Source of the DNA: Acidimicrobiia bacterium
GTDB lineage: Bacteria; Actinomycetota; Acidimicrobiia; Acidimicrobiales; Poriferisodalaceae
Direction of reading: 5' to 3'
Length of the DNA: 64,000 bases
Assembly: GCA_012960315.1 (NCBI GenBank)
Contig: DUBN01000016.1
Span: 15,106-79,105, forward strand
In this document: piece by piece, positions 50,570-58,394 of the stretch
Numbering within the stretch: position 1 is the stretch's first letter
Layout: each line of letters starts with the position of its first letter
Translations under genes and position numbers: made by a program
Notes under the pieces: model-generated
Told to the model about the DNA's origin: nothing
What the model saw: only the letters and a program-made list of their open reading frames with translations
The model's database searches: none

Positions 50570-51667
50570 GTGGGCACAAATTCCGAGATGATCATTCCCT
50601 CCCATTCAGGATTAGCCATTTCGTCAATTGTGCCGGCGATCGTTATGGGACATGCCAACGAAATGATCCCGGAAGAAGTGTTGGATTCAAGCCGTGTCGT
50701 GTTGCTTGTTATCGATGGCTTGGGATGGAATCAATTCGAACGCAACAAAGACACGGTTCCGTGCCTTAATTCTGCGGTCTCCACTGCCATCACGACAGTG
50801 GCGCCGAGTACAACAGCTACAGCTTTGACTTCGCTTGCGACCGGAGTCGCCCCGGGCGAGCACGGAGTTGTCGGGTACAAGGTTCGAACACCACCTGGCT
50901 TACTCAACTGCCTACGTTGGACCATTGGTTCAAAGACAGCCACATTCGACATTTCGCCGATTGATTTCCAGCCAGTCGAACCTTTTCTTGGCGCTCGGCC
51001 TCCTGTGGTGACGAGAGCAGAGTTCCAGGTCACCGGGTTTACTCAAGCTCATTTACGAAATGGTAAATTTTGCGGTTGGTGGTCACCAGCAACCATGGTG
51101 ACTGAAATTGTTGAGCAGGTAGAGCAGGGCGCTCCGTTCGTCTACGCCTACTACGACGGTCTTGACAAAATTGCTCACGTCCATGGACTCCAACGACATT
51201 ATTTGGATGAGTTACGTTTCATCGACGCCCTGGTGGCTCGCATAATTGATGAGCTTCCAGACGAAGTGACATTGCTGGTTACCGCTGACCACGGAATGGT
51301 TGAAGTTGGAGACAACCTCATCGACCTCGATGCTGGCTTGGTAAATAGAACCGCTAGCACCTCGGGTGAAGCCAGGTTCCTGTGGCTTCACGCAAAAGAC
51401 GGATCGACTCAAGGACTTATCGAAGCCGCCCAAGTTCATTCAGACGTTGCGTGGGTTGCCGGCATCGAACAGGTGCTTGATGAGCAATGGTTTGGTCCAT
51501 TTGTTACCCCGGAAGCCAGAGCCAGATTGGGTGACGTTGCTTTGGTGGCGAGAGAGCCGGTAGCTCTCCTCGACCCTCGGCTTCCCGATTCACCGAAGCT
51601 GATCGGACGGCATGGTTCGTTGACCGAAGAAGAAATGTTTGTTCCGTTTTTGAGGTTCTCTCGCTGA
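50570..51667 (+). CDS. Alkaline phosphatase-superfamily phosphodiesterase/pyrophosphatase
   Basis: This is a 365-residue protein with the nucleotide pyrophosphatase/phosphodiesterase layout: first metal Asp in LLVIDGLGWNQF, nucleophile Thr in VAPSTTATALTSLATGVAPGEHGVVGY, then YYDGLDKIAHVHG and the metal cluster TADHGMVEVGDN. No signal peptide is seen, so it is probably cytoplasmic. The substrate is unknown. It has a leaderless-type promoter and lies between rluD and bpa. Confidence 0.88.
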   Translation: MGTNSEMIIPSHSGLAISSIVPAIVMGHANEMIPEEVLDSSRVVLLVIDGLGWNQFERNKDTVPCLNSAVSTAITTVAPSTTATALTSLATGVAPGEHGVVGYKVRTPPGLLNCLRWTIGSKTATFDISPIDFQPVEPFLGARPPVVTRAEFQVTGFTQAHLRNGKFCGWWSPATMVTEIVEQVEQGAPFVYAYYDGLDKIAHVHGLQRHYLDELRFIDALVARIIDELPDEVTLLVTADHGMVEVGDNLIDLDAGLVNRTASTSGEARFLWLHAKDGSTQGLIEAAQVHSDVAWVAGIEQVLDEQWFGPFVTPEARARLGDVALVAREPVALLDPRLPDSPKLIGRHGSLTEEEMFVPFLRFSR

Positions 51668-51696
51668 TTTCAGGATGCGACGCGAGGCCCCGCCGG

Positions 51697-51702
51697 TAGA
51701 AT
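51697..51702 (+). promoter_or_regulatory. -10 element, probable leaderless start of bpa
   Basis: TAGAAT ends 6 bases before the bpa ATG at 51709. No Shine-Dalgarno is present. Confidence 0.55.
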
Positions 51703-51708
51703 CGTTTC

Positions 51709-52242
51709 ATGGTTGAGCAGCACCCAGTCTCTCCCCTCGAATCTCCACCCGAGGCGCTTGAAGACGATGTTGAGTTAATTGAACCAAGTTCCGCCTCCCC
51801 GGGTGAAGAAGAAGAGCCCGCCATTTCGGAACCTGCCAAAGTCATGCGTATTGGTTCGATGATCAGAACAATGCTTGATGAGGTGCGCGAAGTTGAGCTT
51901 GATGAGGCAAGTCGCGACCGTATGAGAGAGATTTACGAACAGTCAGTGGCTGAGCTGTCAGAAACTCTTGCACCTGAACTTCGAGAGGAACTAGCCCGCT
52001 TAGCGCTGCCGTTCAGTTCAGAGGCACCCTCAGAAGCTGAGCTACGAGTAGCTCAAGCGCAACTAGTCGGTTGGCTAGAAGGATTATTTCACGGTATTCA
52101 AGCCGCCGTAGCGGCTCAACAAATGATGGCCCAGCGTCAACTTATGGAGATGCGGCAAGGTGCCTTGCCTCCGGGAGTGGGAACCGGGGATAGCTCAGAT
52201 ACAGGTCAGAAAGACTCACGACCCGGTGGCGTTTACCTATGA
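51709..52242 (+). CDS. bpa: Bacterial proteasome activator
   Basis: This 177-residue protein matches the DUF2587/Bpa family: PAKVMRIGSMIRTMLDEVREVELDEASRDRMREIYEQS, LAPELREELARLALPF, AELRVAQAQLVGWLEGLFHGIQAAVAAQQM and LPPG. Bpa forms an ATP-independent 12-mer ring that feeds unfolded proteins to the 20S proteasome. The last residues, V175-Y176-L177, are the HbYX tail that docks in the proteasome alpha ring. This implies that proteasome genes lie elsewhere in the genome. The N-terminal 40 residues are acidic and probably disordered. Confidence 0.95.
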   Translation: MVEQHPVSPLESPPEALEDDVELIEPSSASPGEEEEPAISEPAKVMRIGSMIRTMLDEVREVELDEASRDRMREIYEQSVAELSETLAPELREELARLALPFSSEAPSEAELRVAQAQLVGWLEGLFHGIQAAVAAQQMMAQRQLMEMRQGALPPGVGTGDSSDTGQKDSRPGGVYL

Positions 52243-52324
52243 AGAACGCCTTCATTTTGCGCAATCACCGTTCATCGGCTGGACTAATGCGTCGACGACG
52301 CGCACTGATGGAGGGAACTCCCTG

Positions 52325-52990
52325 ATGGCTCTGACGGTCGAGACCAAAGACTGCACGGCATTGAGCGATGCCGAAATTGAAGAGATGGCGGATCTCATTG
52401 ATGATGAACCAGTCATCTTTGACGTAGGTGAGTTGTCTAAGCAGCGTGATGCTTGGGTGCTAGTGACTCAGGTGCGAGATGGAAGCAGACTCGCCGCTTA
52501 CGGGTTCTGCACCCTTGAGCGCGTCGGTGGCGATCCAACAGTGTTGATTGGTCTCGCCGCGGTACGACGTACAAGTCGTCGCGAGAGTGCATTAAAAGGA
52601 ATGATTGCAGACCAGATGCGACGTGCTGTGCTTGCGTTCCCAGACGAGGATGTGCTGGTAGCGGCACAAATTGCCGACCCCGCAGCTTTCGACGCGTACA
52701 AACCACTCAGTAGCGTCGTGCCCCGTCCGGGTTATGAAGCCAACGGTGAAGATAGAGCGTGGGGACGCCGACTGGCGAAACGTTTCGATGTGCGGGGCGA
52801 ATACAAAGCAAAAGAGTTCCGTGTCTACGGTGAGGGCGCTCCGTCGTTGGTTCTGAATCACAGTTCGTCGAAACCTGAAACCATTAATCCGGCGGTAGCA
52901 GCCCTTTTCGACGGGCATGATCAGTCGAAGGGCGATGCCCTAGTCGCTTTTGGGTGGGCGACTCGCGAGAAGCTCGCTAAGTTGCTCTGA
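52325..52990 (+). CDS. Putative GNAT-like protein
   Basis: This is a protein of about 221 residues with the pattern AWVLVTQVRDGSRLAAYGFCTLERVGGDPTVLIGLAAVRRTSRRESALKGMIADQMRRAVLAFPDEDVLVAAQIADPAAFDAYKPL. This resembles a GNAT acetyltransferase fold, with a possible acyl-CoA loop RRTSRRESALKGM. The substrate is unknown. The frame extends back to 52160 inside bpa, but ATG at 52325 with GGAGGG about 9 bases upstream is the more likely start. The 82 bases between bpa and this start hold no clear promoter. Confidence 0.65.
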   Translation: MALTVETKDCTALSDAEIEEMADLIDDEPVIFDVGELSKQRDAWVLVTQVRDGSRLAAYGFCTLERVGGDPTVLIGLAAVRRTSRRESALKGMIADQMRRAVLAFPDEDVLVAAQIADPAAFDAYKPLSSVVPRPGYEANGEDRAWGRRLAKRFDVRGEYKAKEFRVYGEGAPSLVLNHSSSKPETINPAVAALFDGHDQSKGDALVAFGWATREKLAKLL

Positions 52991-53006
52991 CTCTGCGGGG
53001 GAACGT

Positions 53007-53621
53007 GTGGACTTCGCAGACCTAATTCGTAAGCGCCAGATGACGAGGTCTTTTCGTGCGGAGCCTGTGCCGCGCGCCGTTGTAGATCGTGTCTTAGACC
53101 GGGCGCGTCGTGTTCCATCAGCAGGAAACACTCAGGGTTGCGACTTCGTTGTCCTTGAAGGACCACAAACTGCTCGCTATTGGGAAGTGACGCTCTCAGG
53201 GAAACGTCGAGAAAACTTCCGATGGCAAGGTCTTCTATCAGCACCAGTCATTATCACCGTATGGGCTGACCCGCAGGCATACCTGCGCCGCTATAGCCGC
53301 CCAGACAAAATCAATACAGGTTTGGGTGAAAGCCTCGACGTATGGACTACGCCCTATTGGTTAGTGGACGGCGCGTTCGCAGCGATGGCCTTACAGTTTG
53401 CAGCAATCAATGAGGGGCTTGGGGTGCTCTTTTTTGGAATCTTTGAACACACTGAAGCTGTTGCGAACGCTCTCGGAGTTCCAAACAATCGCGTGCCTGT
53501 CGGGGCCATTGCCCTGGGATGGCCCGATCCAGATACTGAGGAAACAGGACGTTCAGCAACAAATGATCGACGAACACTTGACGGGGCGGCCGATAGCGTT
53601 ATTCATCGTGGTGGCTGGTGA
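53007..53621 (+). CDS. Nitroreductase family protein
   Basis: This 204-residue protein has the FMN-binding pattern of the family: DFADLIRKRQMTRSFRAEPVPRAVVDRVLDRARRVPSAGNTQGCDFVVL at the N-terminus, AFAAMALQFAAINEGLGVLFFGIF in the core and IALGWPDPDTEETGR at the end. The oxidoreductase substrate is unknown; dechlorinase-like or F420-linked activities are possible. The GTG at 53007 lies 16 bases after the previous stop with GGGGGAA just upstream. The frame open to 52950 overlaps the neighbour and is rejected. Confidence 0.87.
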   Translation: MDFADLIRKRQMTRSFRAEPVPRAVVDRVLDRARRVPSAGNTQGCDFVVLEGPQTARYWEVTLSGKRRENFRWQGLLSAPVIITVWADPQAYLRRYSRPDKINTGLGESLDVWTTPYWLVDGAFAAMALQFAAINEGLGVLFFGIFEHTEAVANALGVPNNRVPVGAIALGWPDPDTEETGRSATNDRRTLDGAADSVIHRGGW

Positions 53622-53642
53622 AGAATTCGAAAGCAAGAAGAC

Positions 53643-54692
53643 GTGCAGTTGAACCAATCCTCCGAAAGTGAAGAGCTCGGTATTGATGCTCTCAGCGAGT
53701 TATTCCACCGGTACCTGACCGGTCTAATACTCGCGATGGTGGTTGAACTTGGTGAAAGTAAAACTGCTGATGTGATGAAGGGACTGTTCCGCCGTCAGCA
53801 AGGAGAACGGTTCTTGCCTGGTTTGAAAAAGTTGGGCCTTTCTGACGAACCAGATGCCGTTGCATGCGCGAAATATCACTTCCTCTCTAATCACGTCGGA
53901 GGGGTTTCAGTGGCATATATCGCGGAGTCCGACACCAAAGCCTGGATTCGGTACCTCCCCCCACGCTGGATTTTCGACGGGACAGCGATCGCCGCTATCC
54001 CAACACAAGTGGCTAGGGCAATGCTGTGGGGCTGGCACGCGAACAATGGGGTGTTGCTAGGTAATCCGCGCCTCGGGTTTGTCTGTACCGGACAAACGAT
54101 GGATGGCGCACCCGGGCTTGAGGGCTACTACATAGAGGAAGACAGGATCCTTGAACCCGATGAAAGGCTTAGATTTCGATTCGGTGAAAGCTGCCCAGCA
54201 ATTGATTATGAGGCTCTACCAACACTTGATAACCAGCAATGGCCGAACGAGCGACTCAACAAAGCAGCTCGCAATTACGCGATGGATTACATCAGAAACA
54301 TTGTTCCGGTGATGTGTGAGCAGCTAGGTCCTCTGGTTGCCCAAGGCGTCCTTTACCGCACCGGCCGGCAGATCGGGATGCAGTATTCAGAATCAATACG
54401 GACAACCCTCGGACTAGAAAATCCTGTCGAAGTTCTTGCAGCCTTGTTTCGGGCCCAAGGTGACCAAGTCTCCGTCCGCGAAAATGAGATCACGCAAACC
54501 ACCTGGAAACTGATGAACGGTTTAGAGGCGGAGAGTCTGCCCGATTGGATGGACGGATTACGGGGTTTATGGGAAGGCGTCGTGAACGTCACTGGCCCAG
54601 ATTTGCGATTGGAGTTATTGGATCGCCTAGACACCGGAGGAAATTGCTTCCGTTGGCGGTGTTCGGCGATCTCCGAGCCTTCCAAATACTAG
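53643..54692 (+). CDS. Conserved-looking protein of unknown function
   Basis: This is a 349-residue soluble protein with no signal peptide and no membrane helix. It has an alpha-helical C-terminal half and a repeated-looking helix-turn pattern around ALSELFHRYLTGLILAMVVELGE and YAMDYIRNIVPVMCEQLGPLVAQGVLYRTGRQIGMQY. The middle is rich in Trp (TKAWIRYLPPRWIFDG, AMLWGWHANNG). I do not recognise the family. It begins 21 bases after the nitroreductase and overlaps the end of the convergent F420-type gene by four bases. The GTG at 53643 is the assigned start. Confidence 0.65.
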   Translation: MQLNQSSESEELGIDALSELFHRYLTGLILAMVVELGESKTADVMKGLFRRQQGERFLPGLKKLGLSDEPDAVACAKYHFLSNHVGGVSVAYIAESDTKAWIRYLPPRWIFDGTAIAAIPTQVARAMLWGWHANNGVLLGNPRLGFVCTGQTMDGAPGLEGYYIEEDRILEPDERLRFRFGESCPAIDYEALPTLDNQQWPNERLNKAARNYAMDYIRNIVPVMCEQLGPLVAQGVLYRTGRQIGMQYSESIRTTLGLENPVEVLAALFRAQGDQVSVRENEITQTTWKLMNGLEAESLPDWMDGLRGLWEGVVNVTGPDLRLELLDRLDTGGNCFRWRCSAISEPSKY

Positions 54693-55570
54693 GAATCAAA
54701 CGCTTCTAAGGTCGGGGCCAGTTCGTCGAGGTAGCGGAGCGTGTCATCCGCCGGTGGCAAGTTGAAGTTCACGGGTGTGAAAACGAATTGAGTTACACCA
54801 GCCTCGGCATACTCCTCAAGTCGCTCCTGGCGGGGACGTCCCCATATGTAGAGGCTGATGGGAATTGAGGAGCCGTCGCGTCCAGCTTCGTCGGCTAAGC
54901 CGCGGAATCGTTTAATTCCCCCCAATACATCTGGTTTTCCACCAACATTCATTATCCCTACATCTATGGGTGCCCACTCGTCCGCGTACTCAGCTGCGTG
55001 TTGGATACCGAGTGGACCTGCATTCCCGAGAGCGATTGGCACCGTTCCCGCTGCTGGCTTTGGGAATACCCAGGAAGGGGAATAGTGATCCCAAGTGCCT
55101 TGGAAACTTGCTTCATCATCTCGCCAGGCAACGCGGAGAGCCTCGACGCGTTCGCGCATCGCCGAATACCGTTTCCGAAACGGTAAATCCGGTCGGTGGT
55201 TCTCAAGTTCCTCTTCATTCCATCCAACGCCGATCCCCATGACAACTCTTCCTTCTGAGAGGACATCGGCCGTGGCGACAGTGCATGCAAGATCCAGAAG
55301 ATCGTGTTCGAGAATGAGACAAATACCCGTTCCTAAAGTCAGCGTCGTAGTCTCAGACGCTGCCGCTGAAATGGAAACCCATGGGTCCATCATGTGGAAA
55401 TAGGTCTCCGGCAGTTGACCCCCATTGGGGTAGGTGCTCCGCCGTTCCACTGGGATATGGCTGTGCTCTGGAAACCACACGGAATTAAAACCGCGTGACT
55501 CGAGTTCTCTTGCTAGATCGCCGGGAAGGATCCCACCGGCGTGATTGCCTGTTAAGTATCCGAACTTCAT
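54689..55570 (-). CDS. LLM-class F420-dependent oxidoreductase
   Basis: This is a 293-residue luciferase-like barrel. Family motifs are MKFGYLTGNHAGG, GFNSVWFPEHSHIPVE, TLTLGTGICLILEHDLLDLACTVATADVLSEGRVVMGIGVGWNEEELENH and PIALGNAGPLGIQHAAEYADEW. These proteins use F420 (or FMN) in Actinobacteria. The actual substrate cannot be read. The ATG at 55570 is preceded by a leaderless-type -10. Confidence 0.9.
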   Translation of the reverse strand: MKFGYLTGNHAGGILPGDLARELESRGFNSVWFPEHSHIPVERRSTYPNGGQLPETYFHMMDPWVSISAAASETTTLTLGTGICLILEHDLLDLACTVATADVLSEGRVVMGIGVGWNEEELENHRPDLPFRKRYSAMRERVEALRVAWRDDEASFQGTWDHYSPSWVFPKPAAGTVPIALGNAGPLGIQHAAEYADEWAPIDVGIMNVGGKPDVLGGIKRFRGLADEAGRDGSSIPISLYIWGRPRQERLEEYAEAGVTQFVFTPVNFNLPPADDTLRYLDELAPTLEAFDS

Positions 55571-55576
55571 AAATGA

Positions 55577-55582
55577 ATCCTA
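55577..55582 (-). promoter_or_regulatory. -10 element, probable leaderless start of the F420-type gene
   Basis: TAGGAT on the minus strand ends 6 bases before the ATG at 55570. It faces the divergent promoter at 55614. Confidence 0.5.
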
Positions 55583-55613
55583 GGACGAACAAGGCAAGCT
55601 AGGCAGCGTCTTC

Positions 55614-55619
55614 TATCGT
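55614..55619 (+). promoter_or_regulatory. -10 element upstream of the dehydrogenase remnant and menA
   Basis: TATCGT ends 7 bases before the ATG at 55627. The remnant overlaps menA, so this promoter probably drives menA. Confidence 0.45.
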
Positions 55620-55626
55620 TCGCTTC

Positions 55627-55893
55627 ATGGATTTGAGACTTGAGGGAAAGGTTGCACTTGCCACTGACGCGTCGAGAAGCATTGGTCGGGGTATCGCTGC
55701 CGCCTTTGCCGGCGCGGGCGCAAAGGTGATGATTGCTTCACGGAGCACAGAAACCTACGAAAAGGCCAGCGGAGCGATTGGAACACACTGCCAATGGGTA
55801 GCTTCCGACGCCCTGGGTAGCTGGGTTGCGGGCCAAACAATTGCAGTGGATGAAAGAGAACTCGTCGCCTTTAAGTCCGAGCCAACCGTATGA
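55627..55893 (+). pseudogene. Short-chain dehydrogenase remnant with internal deletion
   Basis: The 88-residue frame joins the two ends of an SDR protein. Residues 1-50 match the N-terminal dinucleotide fold (LEGKVALATDASRSIGRGIAAAFAGAGAKVMIASRS). Residues 63-75 match the C-terminal end (SWVAGQTIAVDERE, normally GQTIAVDGG). The middle, about 150 residues including the catalytic Ser-Tyr-Lys, is absent, and the glycine motif TGASRGIG is altered to TDASRSIG. The frame remains open and ends with an ATGA overlap into menA. It may persist as a translated leader for menA. It is not expected to be an active enzyme. Confidence 0.8.
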
Positions 55894-56756
55894 CGTCATC
55901 ACGGGATTGGCTCGCTGGGGCGCGACCAAGGACATGGCCAGCGGCGATTGTGCCGGTCGCCGTAGGGACAGCTGCCGCGGAAAATGATGTAGATATCTTG
56001 CGTGCAGTCTTGGCGCTACTAGTCGCCTTATCGCTTCAGATCGGCGTGAACTACGCCAATGACTACAGCGACGGAATCCGGGGTACAGACGACCGTCGGA
56101 TAGGTCCCATGCGGTTGGTTGCATCCGGAGTAGCGCCTCCTGGGGCTGTTAAGCGAGCGGCGCTAGCGGCTTTTGCGCTTGCAGCTGTCCCCGGAATTTA
56201 TCTCTCGTTGGTTACCACCGGGTGGTTGCTCTTGGTGGGCGCATTATCTATTGGTGCGGCGTGGTGCTACACCGGCGGCCCAAAGCCGTACGGCTACAGA
56301 GGTTGGGGCGAAATTTTCGTGTTTGTTTTCTTCGGCCTAGTTGCTTCTGCTGGAAGCACGTACTTACAAGACGAACGGCTTACGGCGTTGGCAATAGGGG
56401 CTTCGGTCCCGGTTGGCCTGTTGACAGTCGCCTTACTAATCACGAACAACCTTCGAGACCTTCCAGGCGACAAAATTGTTGGCAAATACACGCTTGCAGT
56501 CCGAATTGGAGATCGACCCACAAGAGTGCTCTACATAGCGATCGTCACCATGGCGTTTTTGTGTCTGCCGTACCTGAGTTTGGTAAGACCATGGGCGCTG
56601 CTGGCATTTCTGGCGCTCCCGATGGCATTCAAACCAATTAGATCAGTTGTCAATGGAGCCGAGGGACAGTCCTTAATACCGGTGCTGGGCGCTACTGGAC
56701 GGCTAGAAATGGTTTATGGGTTGCTGCTGGTGGTTGGCTTAACAGTTGGTAGCTAA
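55890..56756 (+). CDS. menA: 1,4-dihydroxy-2-naphthoate polyprenyltransferase
   Basis: This 288-residue UbiA-family membrane enzyme attaches the polyprenyl tail in menaquinone synthesis. The first aspartate motif is NYANDYSDGIRGTDDRR and the second is NNLRDLPGDKIVGKYTLAVRIG. About nine helices follow. ARPRTWPAAIVPVAVG is the usual MenA start. The ATG at 55890 overlaps the dehydrogenase remnant stop. Its 3' end overlaps the convergent methyltransferase gene by 18 bases. Confidence 0.94.
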   Translation: MTSSRDWLAGARPRTWPAAIVPVAVGTAAAENDVDILRAVLALLVALSLQIGVNYANDYSDGIRGTDDRRIGPMRLVASGVAPPGAVKRAALAAFALAAVPGIYLSLVTTGWLLLVGALSIGAAWCYTGGPKPYGYRGWGEIFVFVFFGLVASAGSTYLQDERLTALAIGASVPVGLLTVALLITNNLRDLPGDKIVGKYTLAVRIGDRPTRVLYIAIVTMAFLCLPYLSLVRPWALLAFLALPMAFKPIRSVVNGAEGQSLIPVLGATGRLEMVYGLLLVVGLTVGS

Positions 56757-57455
56757 ATTTTGCGTTGTTTGGGTCCCCAAGAAAAGTTGTGTGATGCCGC
56801 CACTGAGTGGAACCCTCACGGCATCCACGAAACCGACGTTCCGAAGTTCAGCCAACATTTCCTCGCTAGGCGGCAAATAATCGACCGATTTTGGGAGATA
56901 GCGGTAGGCGCTTGGGTCTGATAGCAGTGCACCAATTTTCGGAACTATCGTCCCAAAATAGACGCTGTGACCCCATCGCAAAAAAGGATTAGATGGTTGC
57001 CCCACATCGAGTAAACCAATGCGTCCGCCCGGTCGGACCACTCTGGAGATTTCATGAAAGAAACCACTCAAGTCTCTGAAGTTTCTTAACGCGAACCCGC
57101 AAGTGACTCCGTCGACATGAGCGTTTGGAACAGGTAATTGAAGGGCGTCAGCCCTCACCAACGGGGCATCCGTTCCCGCTGCAGCCAACATGCCGGCGCT
57201 GAAATCTATCCCAATCGGGTTTAAGTCAAACCGCAGAAGATCGTTGCAAAAGTCGCCAGTCCCACATGCGAGGTCGAGCACCGTCGACCCGGGCTCTAGC
57301 GCAAGATCTCGCACTGTTCTACGTCTCCACCCAACATCCATGCGAAACGTCATCAACCTATTAACTAAGTCGTATCTGGGAGCGATCTGATCAAACATTC
57401 GCTCAACGATGATGGCCTTATCTTCGCCTTGAGGAAGATCTTCGTTTGGAAGCAC
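56739..57455 (-). CDS. menG: Demethylmenaquinone methyltransferase
   Basis: This 238-residue SAM methyltransferase (UbiE/MenG family) makes the last methylation of menaquinone. Motifs are FDQIAPRYDLVNRLMTFRMDVGWRRRTVRDL, VLDLACGTGDFCNDL, GIDFSAGML, DGVTCGFALRNFRDLSGFFHEISRVVRPGGRIGLLDVGQP and YRYLPKSV. It faces menA tail to tail, giving two menaquinone genes on opposite strands with overlapping ends. A MaoC-like gene lies 26 bases upstream on the same strand. Confidence 0.94.
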   Translation of the reverse strand: MLPNEDLPQGEDKAIIVERMFDQIAPRYDLVNRLMTFRMDVGWRRRTVRDLALEPGSTVLDLACGTGDFCNDLLRFDLNPIGIDFSAGMLAAAGTDAPLVRADALQLPVPNAHVDGVTCGFALRNFRDLSGFFHEISRVVRPGGRIGLLDVGQPSNPFLRWGHSVYFGTIVPKIGALLSDPSAYRYLPKSVDYLPPSEEMLAELRNVGFVDAVRVPLSGGITQLFLGTQTTQNLATNC

Positions 57456-57481
57456 AGTTCAGAGAGTGAGGTAGACGGCGC

Positions 57482-57940
57482 TCAGGTGTATGCCCGATAT
57501 ATGCATTCGGCTACGCATGCGGGCCGCTCAGAGCCTTCGATTTCGAAAACCAACTCTGCGGTATATTGCGCCCCGCCATCAAAGCGTGACACCTCTTTCA
57601 GTTCGGCACCCATTCGCACTTTCGAACCCACTGGAACGGGAGCAGTGAAGCGGAGTTTGTTTGCTCCGTAATTAACGCCCATTTTGACGTCGCCTGCAAT
57701 GGTGAACGCTTCTGCCATGCACATTGGGGCAAGAGAAAGTGTCAAATACCCGTGAGCAATAGTGGTCCCGAACGGCCCCGATTTTGCGCGTTCTTCATCA
57801 AGGTGAATCCATTGGAAATCGCCAGTGGCTTCAGCGAATTTCTGAACTTGTTCGGGGGTGATCGTGTGCCAATCGCTGTAGCCGAGGTGCTGCCCGACGC
57901 GACTTTCAAGATCATCAATTCCATCTATGTGGGTAGTCAT
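57482..57940 (-). CDS. MaoC-family enoyl-acyl hydratase (single hot-dog domain)
   Basis: This 152-residue protein has the R-specific hydratase motif: TGDFQWIHLDEERAKSGPFGTTIAHGYLTLSL, with the catalytic Asp and His of hydratase 2. The end NKLRFTAPVPVGSKVRMGAELKEV is typical of the Rv0130-like MaoC group. It would hydrate (R)-enoyl-CoA in fatty acid turnover. The ATG at 57940 follows a leaderless-type -10. A longer frame to 58144 covers the next gene and is rejected. Confidence 0.88.
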   Translation of the reverse strand: MTTHIDGIDDLESRVGQHLGYSDWHTITPEQVQKFAEATGDFQWIHLDEERAKSGPFGTTIAHGYLTLSLAPMCMAEAFTIAGDVKMGVNYGANKLRFTAPVPVGSKVRMGAELKEVSRFDGGAQYTAELVFEIEGSERPACVAECIYRAYT

Positions 57941-57947
57941 GTCTGGA

Positions 57948-57953
57948 AGTTTA
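57948..57953 (-). promoter_or_regulatory. -10 element, probable leaderless start of the MaoC-like gene
   Basis: TAAACT on the minus strand ends 7 bases before the ATG at 57940. Confidence 0.5.
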
Positions 57954-57963
57954 GAGCTATTGC

Positions 57964-58362
57964 TTAGCTGAACCAGATTCGCCGGTATTCCTTGCTTTGA
58001 GGGTGCAGAAGTAACACGACTAGGACCAAGTCGAACATGAGCCGCAATAGAAAACCAAGTAACTCGAAGTCGTAACGAATACCGATCCATAAGGTTGCGA
58101 CTACACAATAAAACGCCGCTGAAACCGCCAATCTGAAACCCCATTTTTTTTCGTTAGCGATGCCGAGCCCTCCTCCAACCAAAACAACCAACAACACGAG
58201 GGGGGAGATTCGCATTGCGAAGCGCCCGAGAATGTCATAGGCAAGTTGACGGTAATAAACGCTGCCGAGGAAGACAATGCTGAACCCCCGAAAATAGGCG
58301 AGGATCACCGCACTGTGGAGGGTCTGAGGTTGCGTCGGGTTTAACCAGCGAAAATTATTCAC
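57964..58362 (-). CDS. Small membrane protein of unknown function
   Basis: This is a protein of about 132 residues with about four hydrophobic stretches (LAYDILGRFAMRISPLVLLVVLVGGGLGIA, FRLAVSAAFYCVVATLWIGI, FELLGFLLRLMFDLVLVVLLL). No family is recognised. The frame runs back to 58461 inside rlmN, and GTG at 58362 is the first start clear of it, though without a Shine-Dalgarno. It lies 32 bases behind rlmN on the same strand. Confidence 0.55.
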   Translation of the reverse strand: MNNFRWLNPTQPQTLHSAVILAYFRGFSIVFLGSVYYRQLAYDILGRFAMRISPLVLLVVLVGGGLGIANEKKWGFRLAVSAAFYCVVATLWIGIRYDFELLGFLLRLMFDLVLVVLLLHPQSKEYRRIWFS

Positions 58363-58394
58363 TTTGCCAGTGTGGCAGAGGCTGAGCCAGATCC

